64,000 nucleotides of DNA from Ascidia mentula (GCA_947561715.1 OX387197.1:811001-875000), one strand, 5' to 3'. Positions 49,552 through 63,844 are shown, numbered from the stretch's first letter. Notes: generated from the letters alone by a model not told the origin. Translations and numbers: made by a program.

Positions 49552-52266
49552 ATTGGTGACCCCGACGTTTGAAGGTATGGAAGAGCAAACTCCTGTCATG
49601 CACGCAGTTGCTATGAAACTGCCAACGTTTTGGACACAGCAACCAAGAATATGGTTTCAGCAAGCCGAAGCCCAGTTTGCGCTACGAAGCATTTCTGCTG
49701 ATGAAACGAAGTATTTTTACGTTGTTTCGTCCCTGGATCAAGCAAGCGCCGGTAGACTATTGGATTTATTGGAAAACCCACAGGATCAAGATAAGTACAA
49801 TTCACTAAAGCAACGGTTAATAAACACTTACGACTACTCAGATTATGAAAGAGCGCATAAACTGTTACATACATCTGAACTTGGAGACCGATCTCCAGCA
49901 GAATTAATGGATGAGATGCTGTCATTGTTAGGCCGTCATAAGCCTTGTTTCCTTTTTCGTTATATCTTTCTGCAAAGGATGCCCGAAGAAATACGAATTA
50001 TACTCGCAAAAGAAGATTTTGACGACCCACGTGTTTTTGCACGACGTGCTACCACTCTTTGGCAGGCAAGAGGCGAGGAGCGCCACGCGTTCACGGCTGC
50101 CACAAAGGTAGACAGGCGCAACATGCTCGCGGCGTCTCCACGTGCATCAACACGCACTGCAGCAAATCAGGGTCTATGTTTTTACCATCAGCGCTTTGGT
50201 GAAAAGGCAAAGAAATGTCAACCTCCCTGCAGTTTCCAGGGAAACTCGTCAGCCGGCCGTTGTTAGTTACTTCATCGGCCGGCAAAGCTCATAACCCCTT
50301 TCACATTTGGGATCAAACCACTCGTCGTTATTTCTTAGTTGATACAGGCGCTGAGGTAAGCGTTTTCCCAGCATCACGTCTTGCTCGTCAACAACAAGCT
50401 ATAGGAATCAAGTTAATTGCAGCTAACGGCAGCAGGATTAATACTTTTGGGGAAAAGGTACTCAACCTGGAACTCGCAGCTGGCAAATTTCGTTGGAAAT
50501 TCTTACTTGCCGCTGTATCGCAACCTCTTCTAGGAGCCGACTTCCTCCGTGCACATTCCTTGCTGGTAGACCTACGCCACAGTTGTCTTGTTCATTCAAC
50601 ATCGTTCGCCAGCATTCCTATAAAAGCCACAAATGACAAATCGTCGCGCATTTGCAAATTGACCACATCTACTGAAGATTTTACAAGACTTCTCTCACGA
50701 TTTCCGTCTTTAACCGCACCGAAGTTTTCCAGCATTACACCCAGACACAAGGTCCAGCATCACATTTGCACAACTGGACCACCGGTTCATGCAAAGGCAC
50801 GTCGTTTATCCCCCGAAAAGCTTGCAATCGCTAGAGTGGAGTTTGCCAAGATGCTTCAAATGGGGATCATTGGTCGTTCATCCAGTCCTTGGGCCGCACC
50901 ACTACATATGGTACCAAAGCCATCAGGTGAATGGCGCCCCTGCGGTGACTACCGCCGCCTAAATGTGTCCACCCAGCCAGATCGCTACAGCATTCCGCAC
51001 ATCCAAGACTTCACATCGCGGTTGTCCGGCGCCACAATATTTTCGAAAATCGACCTAGTTCGGGGCTACCACCAGGTCCCTGTTGCAGAGAAAGACATCC
51101 AAAAAACTGCTATCATAACTCCGTTTGGATTGTTTGAATTCTTAAGAATGCCTTTTGGTCTGAAAAATGCAGCCCAGACTTTTCAACGGCTTATGGACCA
51201 GGTATGTCAATCTTTACCATTTGTTTTTGTTTACCTGGACGACATACTGGTGGCCAGCAGTTCCCCAAGTCAACATAAATTACACCTAGAACAGCTTTTC
51301 CGCCGCCTGCAGGAATGCGGCCTTTTAATCAACTTAAACAAATGTGTTTTTGGAAAAGAACAAATCCAGTTTCTAGGTCATTTGGTTGATGCCGAAGGCG
51401 CAAAACCTATGCCCAGTAAAGTGGAAATCATAGAAAAATTTCCTCGACCCACCACTGTTAAAGGTTTGCAAAGATTTGCTGGAATGATAAACTTTTATCA
51501 CAGATTTATTCCTTCTGTCGCAAGTATCATGTCCCCCATTTATAATTCCATGTCAAAAAGGAATGCTCAGCTGCAGTGGTCTCGTGATTTGCAATGTGCT
51601 TTCGACGCAGCAAAACTTGCACTGGTAAATGCAACCAAACTTAACCACCCACATCCTGATGCCACAGTCGCCCTGACTGTTGATGCATCCGATAGGGCTG
51701 TATAGGAGCGGTGCTTGAACAGCATATAAACGGGGTTTGGAAACCTCTTGCATTTTTTAGCCGTCATTTGCGTGCTAACGAGATGAAATACAGCGCTTTC
51801 GACCGAGAGTTGCTGGCGGCTCATCTGGCTATTCGTCATTTCCGATACTTTTTGGAGGGCCGCATATTTACCCTCTACACCGACTACAAACCGTTCTTTT
51901 GCGTTACAAAGGGCATCGGATCCATGGTCAGCAAGACAACAGCGCCACTTGTCCGCCATATCCGAATATACAACGGACCTTCGCCATGTACAAGGTAAAT
52001 ACAATTGTGTTGCTGATATCTTATCCAGAGCAGTGATTGGCTCCATTCAAAATCCTGCAATCAATTTGGATCACATTGCTCTTGCCAAAGCACAGCAGGT
52101 TCCCGAAGCTTACCGCACTGCCGTATCCAACTTACAAATTAAGGAAGTTGTCATGGACACCTCACAGGTGAGACTTTTATGTGATGTGTCCACTGGTGTT
52201 TGCAGACCAATCATCCCGCAATCATGGCAAAGAAAGGTGTTCGATGCTATTCATCTGGGGGGGAAC
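49408..52266 (+). mobile_element. Ty3/Gypsy LTR element, broken (copy B)
   Basis: Same insertion as in copy A, inherited through the tandem duplication: same host site and the same AAGT target bases. A 144-bp 5' LTR (49408-49551), Gag, protease ([12 protein letters not shown]), reverse transcriptase ([27 protein letters not shown]) and RNase H parts are recognisable. No matching 3' LTR is seen. Broken in several places. The reverse transcriptase places it firmly in Ty3/Gypsy. Confidence 0.9.
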
Positions 52267-52922
52267 AAGTCATCTTATTAAGAACCCAAGGTGTTTGTGT
52301 GTTATTGATACCCTCGATTTGATAGAGCACGCCAAGGCAAGCATTTTTGGTGCTAAGTGCTGCTTGGTTGAGTTGAAACTTCTCCATCGTATTGGCGTTA
52401 GGTCCGAACCATGTAACGAACACAAGATTGCTCACCGTGGCAGAAGCAAACTTGCCCCAGCACATAAACACGGCAAGTCTGCAACGGAAAAAAGGTTACT
52501 GCTGCAGAAAATGGCTGCCCAATTGCCGTCCAAACGGTCGTATCGGATTTTCAAATGAAACATGATAGAAATTGGTACAAACTTATTTAAGGTAAAAATC
52601 CCTACATCACAACTCAATTTACATATTATCGAATAACAAACAACTAAATACATATCTCACCAAACCTGCAGCTGGTGTCCGTGAATTCGGCCACCAAATC
52701 CTTGAATGGATCTGCGCTGCTATTCTCCAGTTTTTTGTCAACTACCACAGTCTTTCCGCTGAGTCGCATTGTAAAGCCTCTATAAGTATCATTCCTTTTG
52801 ATGTCTTGGCACAGAGCTATGATCGCAGGGTCTATAGCGAAGGTTGAAGCCATGATGATTGATGAGTCGGTATATAGCGTTTAGACTGTGAGAAATGGTA
52901 CAAATTTATGAATGCCGGGCGC

Positions 52923-52930
52923 TATTTAAA
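52923..52930 (-). promoter_or_regulatory. TATA-like box of the ADF/cofilin-like gene (B)
   Basis: Same TTTAAATA string, 70 bp upstream of the ATG at 52853. Confidence 0.4.
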
Positions 52931-54023
52931 GACATGCAAATTGCTGCCTTTTTTCTTGGCTATGGGACGGCGCATGACCTATGCTGCCAGTACCCCGCCC
53001 AAATGCAGGCGTTTCCTGACTAGTGTGGAGCAACCATACGATCACTCTGATGCAGTTTCGCTTTTCGGAAGTTGCGTGGTGCTGTGTTGACATTTCCTTT
53101 TATTTTTTGCGCCTTGTTTGCAAATGGTAATGTTTTTAAACGTACACAAAAAAACATCAAAAAGGGAACAATGGCCAGCTTAAGACGAAAAAGCTTTACA
53201 GCCACCATTACTCTTTTATGCAGGTTTAGAAAAACAAACACTAAATTGACATTTCGCGACTTGTGCTGCGCTAATGTGTTTCTTGTGCTGCCATTGTCCA
53301 TAGAGTTAACCAACATCACAATGTAGCGTATGAAATGGCACAAAATGCCTGAAAGCAGTATTTCCTTGGCTTTGCGTGGAAGTATTTCTGTCGCCAGATG
53401 GTCTCATTGTCTAGCACGTCTAGTGCAGTATATCTCCGTGTCTATAGTGGGCCGTGCCACATGACTACATGATATTGGAAACTAGGTATTTTTTATACTA
53501 CTGTTGCTGCCAGGCATATTACAATTTAAAATAGACTGATCTTCCGACATAAAACTAACGCACTATTTCGACGTATCGCCTGTCATATGGCCATAAGAAT
53601 TGATCAGGGTTTGGTACCGCATTTCAAACGTAAACCACACAACAACATTCAAAAACGCAAAAAGAAAGAGAAACGTCAACACCGTTTACCAAATCACATG
53701 ACGAAGGCAAAACAAGCACACTGTGGGAGGAGCAACAATTACAACATTGTTGAATATTGCTGGAAAATATACACTCTGTTCTTTGTTATTGACACATCCA
53801 CTGTTTTTGTGGAATATAAAGCATATAGATATTTTTTGTTCCAGGCGTAAAATGTTCGCCAACTGTTTCGGCGCAATCATTTTGCGATGCCTCAAATTAT
53901 TGATTCGAACTGTGCGTTCATAGCATCGCGACTAGACAGGAAGCGTCTGCATTTTTTTGCAAAGCATCAGCAATTTACATGCCTTCAAATGTCGCCCGCA
54001 TTATCGTACGCTCAATGACGGGT

Positions 54024-54261
54024 CAAAACTTTCCACTTCTAACACAACTCAGTTACACGACAAAACTTTCCACTTCTAACACAACTCAGTTACACGACAA
54101 AACTTTCCACTTCTAACACAACTCAGTTACACGATAAAACTTTCCACTTCTAACACAACTCAGTTACACGATAAAACTTTCCACTTCTAACACAACTCAG
54201 TTACACGATAAAACTTTCCACTTCTAACACAACTCAGTTACACGATAAAACTTTCCACTTC
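54024..54261. repeat. 37-bp satellite array, about 6.4 copies (copy B)
   Basis: Same unit and same flanks as the copy A array, but about 19 units shorter, which accounts for most of the length difference between the two long copies in this interval. Confidence 0.95.
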
Positions 54262-56820
54262 AATATCAATTTCTGTCTATGGTAGGAATTACTCTGGACC
54301 TAGCTATCCCGCTCCTTTGTACACGGAAATGAAGTTGATGAGCGGCTATCGAGGCTTTGAGATGTTTGCCAGTAGAGAATATGTTAAAATAGAAAAAAAC
54401 TTGACAACAGCAGCGCAAATCCTTTCCAGGACTTGTCGGATGAACTTTCCAAATACAACTTTAGGTTTTCTTTGGTTTTTATTTAGGAATGATTTTTCCT
54501 TCTTGTTTTTAAGTAAACCCTGTTTAATGCCCGGGCAAGTTGGCCAATGCCACGACTGCAAATCCAAATGCAGCTTTTCTGCACTTGTAGTTAAAGATTC
54601 TTGTATTATATCTTGGGCATTCGTTTTCAGTGTCATGTGCAAATCTGTTGTCATCTGTCGCGACGAGAAAGGTAAGATATAAGGTTCCGGCAGAAACGTA
54701 GGAACTTCTATAACGTCTGATTTGAAAAATAATCCTACATTAAAAAAAACAAATTCAATTTCACAACACTAATTTTTAAATAATATTGTTGTGTTGTGTG
54801 ATATTAATGGCTGCTTCGCTGGAAAGGAAATTTAAAGAATTAAGTCGCTTCGCAAAACCACGCATTTTCCGAAGCTAGACGTCTGTTGTTAAGCATGATG
54901 GCAAGCAAATGTTTCGAATAGCATTTAAGCTGTTCAGTATCATTTTCTTGTTACTTTTTCACCTTTTACAGGTTAGCACTGTATAGCTTTGATCCACTTC
55001 TCAAGAGGAATAGGATTGCATGCAGGCATCTATTCGTAAAACTGTGTTGTTGCTAAAAAATAGCGATCACGACTGAAATTTTCCACTGACCAGAGTTACA
55101 AGATTTTTTGTTGTTTACATTTGTTTAAGTCATTTGTACCCGGCCAACACGCCTTGAAATGAGTTGATATATTGACCGCGTTGGCTGAAGAGCCAGGCAG
55201 TTTTTGAGTTGTAACATTGAACTTTCATGCTGTCTCAATTGATTTTGACAAGGACGGCCGGCGGGCGTTGAGAGAGGCTGCGGGAAAACAAACGGACAGT
55301 TTCGGCAGAACAACAAATACTGAGCAGGGCTCGAATCAACAAGGAAAGAATGAAAACATGCGAAGTCGGCTGTAAGGAGAAAGTGGCTTTTACTTTAAGA
55401 AATTTGCTGCCACACCTATGGACTGATGCATTTATGCAATATGGCGCGAAATTAAGCGAGGTCGCCGAAGCAATCCTCTCATGCCGGAATCCCCTACAGG
55501 AAAAAAACGTTTTCGCGCTCGCCCGTCATTTTTAACGCCTTTGTTTTGTACTTTGTATCACATAATTTTGTGCAAAATTGAGAAGTAAGGCAAAAACGCC
55601 AAAAGCAAGAATCTTTTGGGAACAGGCTTACGGAGGAAATAAATAAAAACCTCTTCATTTTAGGTATGGTATTATGCTTGGTGCAGGGGCATTTATAGAA
55701 ATGCATTTAAACGATACCATAGAAAATTGCGAAGGCAAACAAACGAAAGTTTGTTGGAAATGATCAATTTCCATCTAAGCATCAAATTCTGTATCATTTA
55801 TTTCCTATCCAGAAACAGACCTAGGAAACTGCTATGCTAAAACACGGCAACATTGCTGCCAAAACAAAACTGCAGTGTATGTTGTTTGGAAAAAGTGTTT
55901 AAAAATTGTAAAATTCGCCTTTGAAAAATAAACCTAATCCCTTGAGTCAACTATGAAACTGAATAATACCAAGCAACATTTTCAGTGTATTAAGTGAACT
56001 GGTTAACAGCAAAAAAGCAATTCTAATGACAAGAAACTAAAATGGACAAGATTTAACCTTAATACGTTTAGAGCATGTGCGAACAATGAAATAAATGCAA
56101 TATAACATACAATGAAATTTTGGGTATCCAGAACCCAAGGCCGTGATGCGTCATTGGCGGCTTCAAACTCACAAGACAAACCAGAAAAGCATTTCTTTAT
56201 TGAATCCTTTGCTGCAGATATCAACATTTTGTCTTTAAACAAATCAGTTGTTACTTTATTGTGAGTTAGTGTTTGGTAGCATATGATTATGGGCTGTTGA
56301 GAAAGTTGTTGTGAAACACAATCACGTTGAAAAATAAAAATGTTTGATTGGCAACATGTTGATTAAACAAACGCAATTTGACTGTGACCCACTTTCACTT
56401 GGTGTCGCGGAATCACCTACCTGGCATGCTTTGCAGGCAATTTTGAAAGCAACACCCCATATAAGGAAGTGCATGCATTTACTCGGACTTTGCAGCAATC
56501 ACGTGTTTGTTGTTATTTTAAAGAAAAACAAAAGTTCACAAATAACAGAATTGTAAAGAAACGCAGATTCAACACAAAATCAATAAAAATTAGTTTCAAC
56601 TAATGATGGAAAATGTTTACAAACACACGAAGTAAAACCACTCATATCAAACATTAAAGTGTGAAAAAATAAAAAAAATTAGAAAACGCTGCAAAAATAG
56701 AAAAAAAATAGTTTGATTAATTTGCACAAAACGATATTTTGGACAAAAACATTCATTTCAGCATCTTTGCTGGTGATCAATCTCAGTTAAATATCAACTA
56801 CAACCAAATATAGAAACATA
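54262..56820. other. Unassigned region between satellite and K4 (B)
   Basis: Counterpart of 15188-17887 with the same three unassigned open frames and the 3' flank of K4. Nothing recognisable beyond that. Confidence 0.5.
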
Positions 56821-59800
56821 TTAAACAGCAACAAAAGTCGCATAATCAACTGGTTTGTCAAGATCAAAAGCATGTGTCCAGACATCTGAGGTTGGATCGT
56901 AAACTTCAACTGATGTGAGTCCTCCACCCAAGTTCCTATAAAACAAACATGATACAGTTTCATGAATCAGACACACAACAAACACAGGTAAGTTTTTCTA
57001 CAACATTTTGTCGTCAGTATTTTATAAGTTTACTCACTAAACCGTTTGAAAGCAAACAAAATAACGCACACTCGTGTAACTGGAATCGATAAAACGGAAA
57101 ACAATGGACTATAGTGACGTCATAATAACAATTCTTACCGTCCACCCACAACATAAATCCTCCCATCAATAACACAAGCAGAGTGACGGCAACGAGTATT
57201 TAGGAGAGGAGAAACATATTTCCATTTGTTGACTCTAGGTTCGTATTCTTCAACTGTTTGCAGGATGCCACGACCACGACCTCCTGTCAGATTTAAAGTA
57301 AAACTTTTTATTGTTTTTAGGTTAATACTTTATAGTTATATCTACCAGTTTTTATGTTTAGGATTCTTTTCAGGAAACTCCATTATATTTATCACGTGAT
57401 ACATTTACCGGTGACGAATAAGAATTTGTATTTTATAAAATTTACACAAAAACCACTTCCTGTTAATTTTATAACTTTTCATCACTAACCAATCGCATAG
57501 ATCTTCCCTTTAATTTCTTCACATGCTAAACCCCATCTTGCTTCATTGAGAGAAGCGATTCTTGTGGAGGTTCCAACACGAACATCGCAGAATTCACATG
57601 ATTGTAAGAATTGTCCGCCATCATATCCGCCCACAGAAAACAAAACATCTGAAGAAATTTTCCAAATCGCTTGTGTTAATATTCATTGTGACGTCATATT
57701 ACGATTATGTTGTAATGTTACGTAACAAATGAGGTAAGCTATGCGTTTCTTAACGTACAAATAAGAGATCAGTTTTAAATCAACGTTTACAATAAAGTTA
57801 AATAATATAACGGTTGATATTCATGCAGCAAAGAACTCAGTAAATCTGCAACAAAATCTGCAAATAATTATGTTGCACAATGCAGATTTTTTACTAAAGT
57901 TTATGAAGCTAAGTGACGTCATCGGTAATTTGTGACCAAAGTAAGTAAAAAGGTTTTACTTTGTAAAAAAACACATAATTTTCATGCAGTTTTTGTAGGT
58001 TTTAGGTCAGTATTTCTCAATATTTTCATGTCACAGAATATTTCTATCCAATGAAATTTCTATGACCTCGGGTCGAAGCAAACAGCCTGTGGATTTACAT
58101 GAAACATTTGTGTGGATTAAGTGAGTGAATATTGTTGAGGTAAAAAGTTTAACTGACTGATTTACATCTGGGTCCAGTAATGGGATTATTCTTTCACACA
58201 AATGAACTCAGACATATTCTTACTGTCAATTGAACACATTCCATGTCCAAATCTTGGTTGTAACATGTCAAATCCTTTTCTCCAACTGCCATTGTTGACG
58301 GAATAAAGTAAACTTGATGAAAATGGTTGAACACCTCCACCTTGACCCCCGGTCAGGTATATGACCTCTACAACATGCATTTAATAAGATCCAGGTTGTG
58401 TAACAATTATCTAAACTATTGCTTTTGAGACATTTTGACCTTAATTAACTGTTTACAATTACATTCCTCTTACTTGACAAAATACAGAAATTAAGCTGCT
58501 GCTAAATGCTAAGTTGAGGTTTATTTGGTGGAGCTTTAAAAAAGATGAAAATCCGTGTTTGCGCTAATTACACCAAAACAGTAGCTTGAGACATCGCATT
58601 ACATTATGTAAATCTCTAATGCGTTACAGCAACCAACCTCCAACAACAGCAGATGCAGCAGAACGTCGACCTTCCGATAAATCAGCAATTTTTACCCAGT
58701 TTTTACGTTCTTCCAAATTCAACATCTCACAACTTTGTGTTGGACCTTCTCCACCCATTACATAAACATTTTCACCAAATTTGACTGAAGTTGAGTTCAC
58801 TCTGTCTGTGATCATTTTCTAAATAAATTTGGATGATGTTGAAGCAAATCATTAAAGCAAAGTGATTTACATAATTCACTAAATAACAAAAAAATACCAA
58901 TCTTAGCAACAGTAACACCAACATCAAAAGGTTTCGGATCGAATATTGTTTGTGGTGTCATAAAATATTTTATGCAGGAAAAAATGTGATGGAAGTAAAA
59001 AAAGTGCAGTAAATATTGTTTTTATGTCATTTAACAGATCTAGATTACCAAACATTTTGTGTTCTACATAATTTAGTTTTTGCTTCCAGAAAGTAAGAAC
59101 AAACCAGTGAATAGTTAAAAAAGCATGAAAACCATATGACAGCAAGCAATGTACATACTGGGTAATGTTCATGTTGTTTTGTGGTAACATTCCATTTCAT
59201 ACAATCTCGTTTGGAATTATCTCCACCAATGAGAAGAAATCCTGACAAATCTGAAACATAAACATTTGCTTGTTATGGTTTTGTTTGCTTAAAATTAATT
59301 CTTATGATGATAAAAATGGAAACATATTTCCTAATTTGACCAATTCTAATTGTTTTTTTAAATGAGTCCATTTTAATGAAGAGACTATTTGTAGGTTGTG
59401 GTCTTAAAGTGACATCAGTATTTCTAAATACTTGTTGGTGAAGCAAATCTTTGCATACTAATCAGTGTAGATTTAGTGTAAGTATTTGATCACAGTCTAA
59501 CAAATAGTAACTAGTTGGCTGTTTACTGTACCTAGACTTGCAGATCTCACACTATATTGTTGTGCATAGTCAAGTAGTTGCCATGTGCAAAGGTTCAGTG
59601 AAGCTTAAAGTTATGGGAGAATAATTTGTATGAGGGTTGGTGTAAATATGGTGGATGTAACAAATTGCTGTGAATATTGAACAAATGTTGCACCTTTTTT
59701 AATGGGACTTGCTTTTCCACTTGTTCCTGGTACATCATATTGTTTTAATACAGCATCCATGACTGCATTGCTGCACTCTAAGTTAATTCTTACAAGAGGC

Positions 59801-62800
59801 TGAAAATAATAAAACATTTTAACTCATTGGAAACAAATCAACCCCAAATAATTTACTTCATTTTTAATTGTGTTTGCAACAAACTGAGTGGAAATAGATG
59901 AAAGATCAAGTTGTGAGAAAAGATTTACAAACAAATCCTCTCGATGAGAAGGATTGAAATTGACCCATCGAACCATTCCAGTAAAAACAGCTTCTTCCAT
60001 CTACATTCAACAACTAATATGTAATAACAAAGTAAGTAGTGATGTGTGAAAAGCTTGGGAGTAGAAACGCCAAACCTAATATGCATATTTAGCAATTGTT
60101 TCGAACATAGAATTTTTGCAATAATGAAGTATTAATGATTAGCACAGCTATGTTTGAAATGTCAGCTTCAAAATATCCAGAATTTAGTTTTGGATTTTCT
60201 ATAGAAAGCAAGTACAAGTTTGAATAATATTATAAAGAGATTGCTGTCATCATTCATTGCATTTGTATCACATTCAACACTTTGTTCACATATTAGTTTT
60301 GTTTTTGTATTTTACTTTCACCTTGCAATATATCTTGCTGCCTTACTCATATAATGGAAAAATTAAAGCTTGAATAAACCTTCATCAGGAATTAATGATA
60401 ATTACCCCTTTGTTTCTCTGTTTGATGATTGCAGACATATCACCAACATCAAGTTGCATGAAATCATCATGTTGTACAATTGTTGCAATGTTATCAACAA
60501 TCATTTGGTTTGTTTTCTTTTCCACATCAGCAAGATTGTATCGAGTTGCATAAGCTCTTAGTTTCAAACAATTGTCGGTTGAAATCATTTCAAGGATGAC
60601 TCGACAACAAAATGACTTCAATTCTAAAAAAACAAACCACGTTATTCCAAATTTAATTGCAGATATTTCAGTTAAGTATGAATCGAACAATATATGCCAG
60701 ATATTGGCACCCAAAGCTGCTATTAGTGCTAAGAAATATCCTGGGTGGTAAATGATTTTTTTATGGCCTGTGGAAGCAAATGTTTAAATGTTGTGATGCT
60801 GAAACTTTTTATCAATGTGATGACTTAATACTTTTCTCTTACTGTCTCTAGTAACCATGCTGTCTTACTTTAATACATTTTAAGAATGTTCAAATGGGAT
60901 TTTGATATCATTGTGGATGTATGGTTCACATAGCAATTAATATTTACAAAGCTTTCACGTCATCACTCTATAGACTAAGGTATGGAAGTCTACCCAGTGA
61001 GATTGTATAAGTTACACTGGTGTGCACAAACAAAATTCCAGACACTATGAATAGTCAAAACAGTGAGCATTGTCAATGGATCTAGATATGCAGGTTAATG
61101 CAAATATTGCTTGCCGGAGAGGGTCAACTATACAAAACCATTTACACAACTTTATCCAGTAATCCCATCAGAACAATATTTAAAGCAACCAATCCACCCC
61201 TTATATTCATTGCACACTCTAAAGGTATTAGGTACACCATGAATCCATGTTTGACACAACTACCATCCTGTACACCCACACAAGCACAATCAAGTTACGT
61301 CAGTCACTTACATCCTGCTGTTACAACATTTAATAAATGTCACATTAAGTTGGACGGACTAAAACCTGTTTTTCACACACTGAAACATGCGGAGCCACCT
61401 GGAATATGTTTGAGTGCTTATTACAAGGTGATACCACAGTACAAATTTTTGAGCAAAAACCATAATGCACAGTTGCTATTCATGAAGCAACCATCATAGA
61501 GTTTGGACAAATCCAATAGGCTTCATAGTTAGGTCTGAACATTTCTTTTTTGAGTTGAATTTTTGTGTCTTCACTGCATTCGACCAAGGGTTTCAATATG
61601 GTTCACTGCACAGTTTTAAAAATGAAAATTCTGCAGGACCAAAGACAATTATCCCTGTTTTTATTTTTTATATATACCTGTTTGTAGAAGTTGCAGAAAG
61701 TATTTGTGCCATTTTAAGGCATATTTATAAAAATGTTTCATTATCACTGTCAAACATTGTACAGAAGCTTAAGATGATAACTCTCTTGGAATTTTCAAAT
61801 TACGCTGGTTGTACAGGATGTGTTAAACCACCTAATCACATATGTGATGTTTGCATACCTTCCATATGTGTATAATCAGCATCTTCCAACACTTCCAACA
61901 CATTTTTCTCTGTTATTTCAATATCACCAGTGTAAATATAATCCAATACACTTTCCAGTCTTTTTGGTGGAATATTGTCAACCTTGATGAAATCTGAGTA
62001 TTTCTCTCGCATCTATAAGTAAACAAAGTTAACCAATCACAACAAACACAACCCACAACCAATCAAATATTTCTATACATGGAAATATTACATACTAAGT
62101 ATTAAGTGTCCACATGTGTGTGGGAAAGTGGTTAAACATGATGGTGGCAAATGTTAAAATACAACAAATAACCTTTCTATGGATGAAGAAATAATAAACA
62201 ATTATACCATCAACAATGACAAGTGTTTTGTGTCACAAAACTCAGTTATGTCAGGATTATTAAGAAACATTGCATCTCCATATAATATTTCACATCAAAT
62301 GTTGTTAGTCCGCAAGTGAAAAGTTTGAGAACCACTAAATGTTACATATATTCTTTATGTATGACATATTTAACAAATACCCAGTTTTGCGTTTTGGTAA
62401 GATAATATTTTAACGTAGGACACTATTAATAACTGTAATAATATTACATAGCTGAAAATGACAGACAAATTGGTACAATGTCACTGTTAAAGTTTTAATC
62501 AACAATGTTTTACAGCCACAGGTATGTGTTGATTTTATACTGGTCACCTACGTTTATTATTTCACGTCAAAAGGATTTCTTCTGGTGCGAAATGCCTACT
62601 TTTTAAAAATGTATATTTGTTGACAAAATATTTTAACCAAAGTCAAGACATTATTAATTACTGAGATGTTGTATATTGCTTTAAATTAGAGACAAATTGC
62701 TACTACTGCAGTGTATTATTTGTACGCGGTTGTGGCAAAAGTATTTAAAATGCCATTTCCTAAATGTGTAAAGCAATGTTTCAGTATAGTAAAATATTTT

Positions 62801-63046
62801 AAATACTTACCTCAACACCAAGTAAAGCATTAAAATAATCTGACATAGAACAAACAACAGCATCATGTATTGAATAGTTTTCTCCTTGGGAACAAAGTTT
62901 TCTGTTGCAAAATCGTTTTGTTTCTTTTCTGTCACTGAAACATCAATAGTTTAACTTCAGTAAATCTCCATAAATTAAACTTACTTGTTTAAAAAATTCA
63001 TCACTTTCTGGTGATGCAAGTTTATTTCTTCTTGTGTTCGCTTCAT
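56821..63046 (-). CDS. BTB-BACK-Kelch protein K4, complete (547 aa)
   Basis: Twelve coding exons: 63046-62985, 62934-62811, 62012-61859, 60623-60406, 60000-59857, 59799-59694, 59250-59159, 58818-58638, 58367-58224, 57648-57490, 57283-57139 and 56935-56821. They sum to 1644 nt and are open throughout. Domain order is BTB, BACK, six kelch blades. Loop residues unique to this copy: DN after the first GG, RS after Arg in exon 8, Phe after QPR and GVQP after the third GG, WGL in exon 10, RGRGILQ after the fifth GG, and DY near the C terminus. BTB/BACK introns match K2, but intron 8 has the short K1-like form. It lacks the hAT-like element present at the same site in K2 and so gives the empty target. 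Inferred substrate adaptor of a cullin-3 ubiquitin ligase. Confidence 0.9.
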
Positions 63047-63844
63047 TATGAAGACAAAAAGTTAAACTGACAGTGAATGAAATACAAACAATTATTATAA
63101 TTTTGAAGATATGTAATGTGTTTGCAAAACAGTAGCTATTGTTCTCTCCAACGTATTGTTATTTAACAAGTAAATATAAGAAATGCAATAAATCTTCCCT
63201 TTATTGAAAGTTCCATAAAAATGCCACTAACCCGATGTATATAAACGTATTTTAATACAATACTTGGTTGCTATGCACGACCGAACGTTGTTTTCATGGT
63301 TTCCATTAACATTAGTACACAGGGGAATCACCGATAAAGTTACATTGTTTTCCGCGCTTGAGTGATCACATGTGAAAACAATTTTAATCTGTTAGAAGTC
63401 AACTTTTATTTGTATTATTTGTCGAAGCAATGTACGCAAATGTCACCCGATAATTAATAATTATCCCAGTTCATATATGATTATGGCGTTTGTTAACATT
63501 GAAAAAGTGATTGACAAAATTTGTTAAAAGGGAGCATCACAATGAATGCTGAACGTTAATTCAAGCTTTGGAGATGTGATGTTAAGTAGTTAGGCAGATA
63601 TATTTGCTAGAAAGTAGATGAATCGGTGACATTGTATCGAAAGCGAATCGAATCAACCCGCAGTGAAACATCCAATCCATAATCGGCAAGTGTTTACATT
63701 TGTTGTTTCGGTTGTTTAGTCTAATGACGTGGTGCAATAAACCTTACAAAAATAGACATCAAGCAAAATTAATGGTCTGCACCTAAAACAACTTTGTTAG
63801 AATATCAAGCACTTATCTTTTAATTTTATCAATCATCTAACTTA
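63047..63844. other. Upstream region of K4 with a copy-B-only segment
   Basis: The first 370 bp align with the K2 upstream region (25005-25376). Bases 63419-63829 have no counterpart there, and homology then resumes. The extra segment has no clear terminal repeats and no gene. Confidence 0.6.

Larger units (their letters stand above)
49336..52853 (-). pseudogene. ADF/cofilin-like gene split by an LTR element (copy B)
   Basis: Same structure as copy A: exon 1 at 52853-52666 (188 nt), exon 2 from 52478 leftwards to the inserted Ty3/Gypsy element, and the displaced last codons at 49407-49336. Both host exons remain open and differ from copy A by only a few residues, for example Ile for Leu and Cys for Phe near the start, and Lys for Thr before VVVDKK. 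The element lies at the same base in both copies, so it arrived before the long tandem duplication. The ADF-H domain itself still reads through. Whether a protein with an altered tail is made cannot be judged from sequence. Confidence 0.7.
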
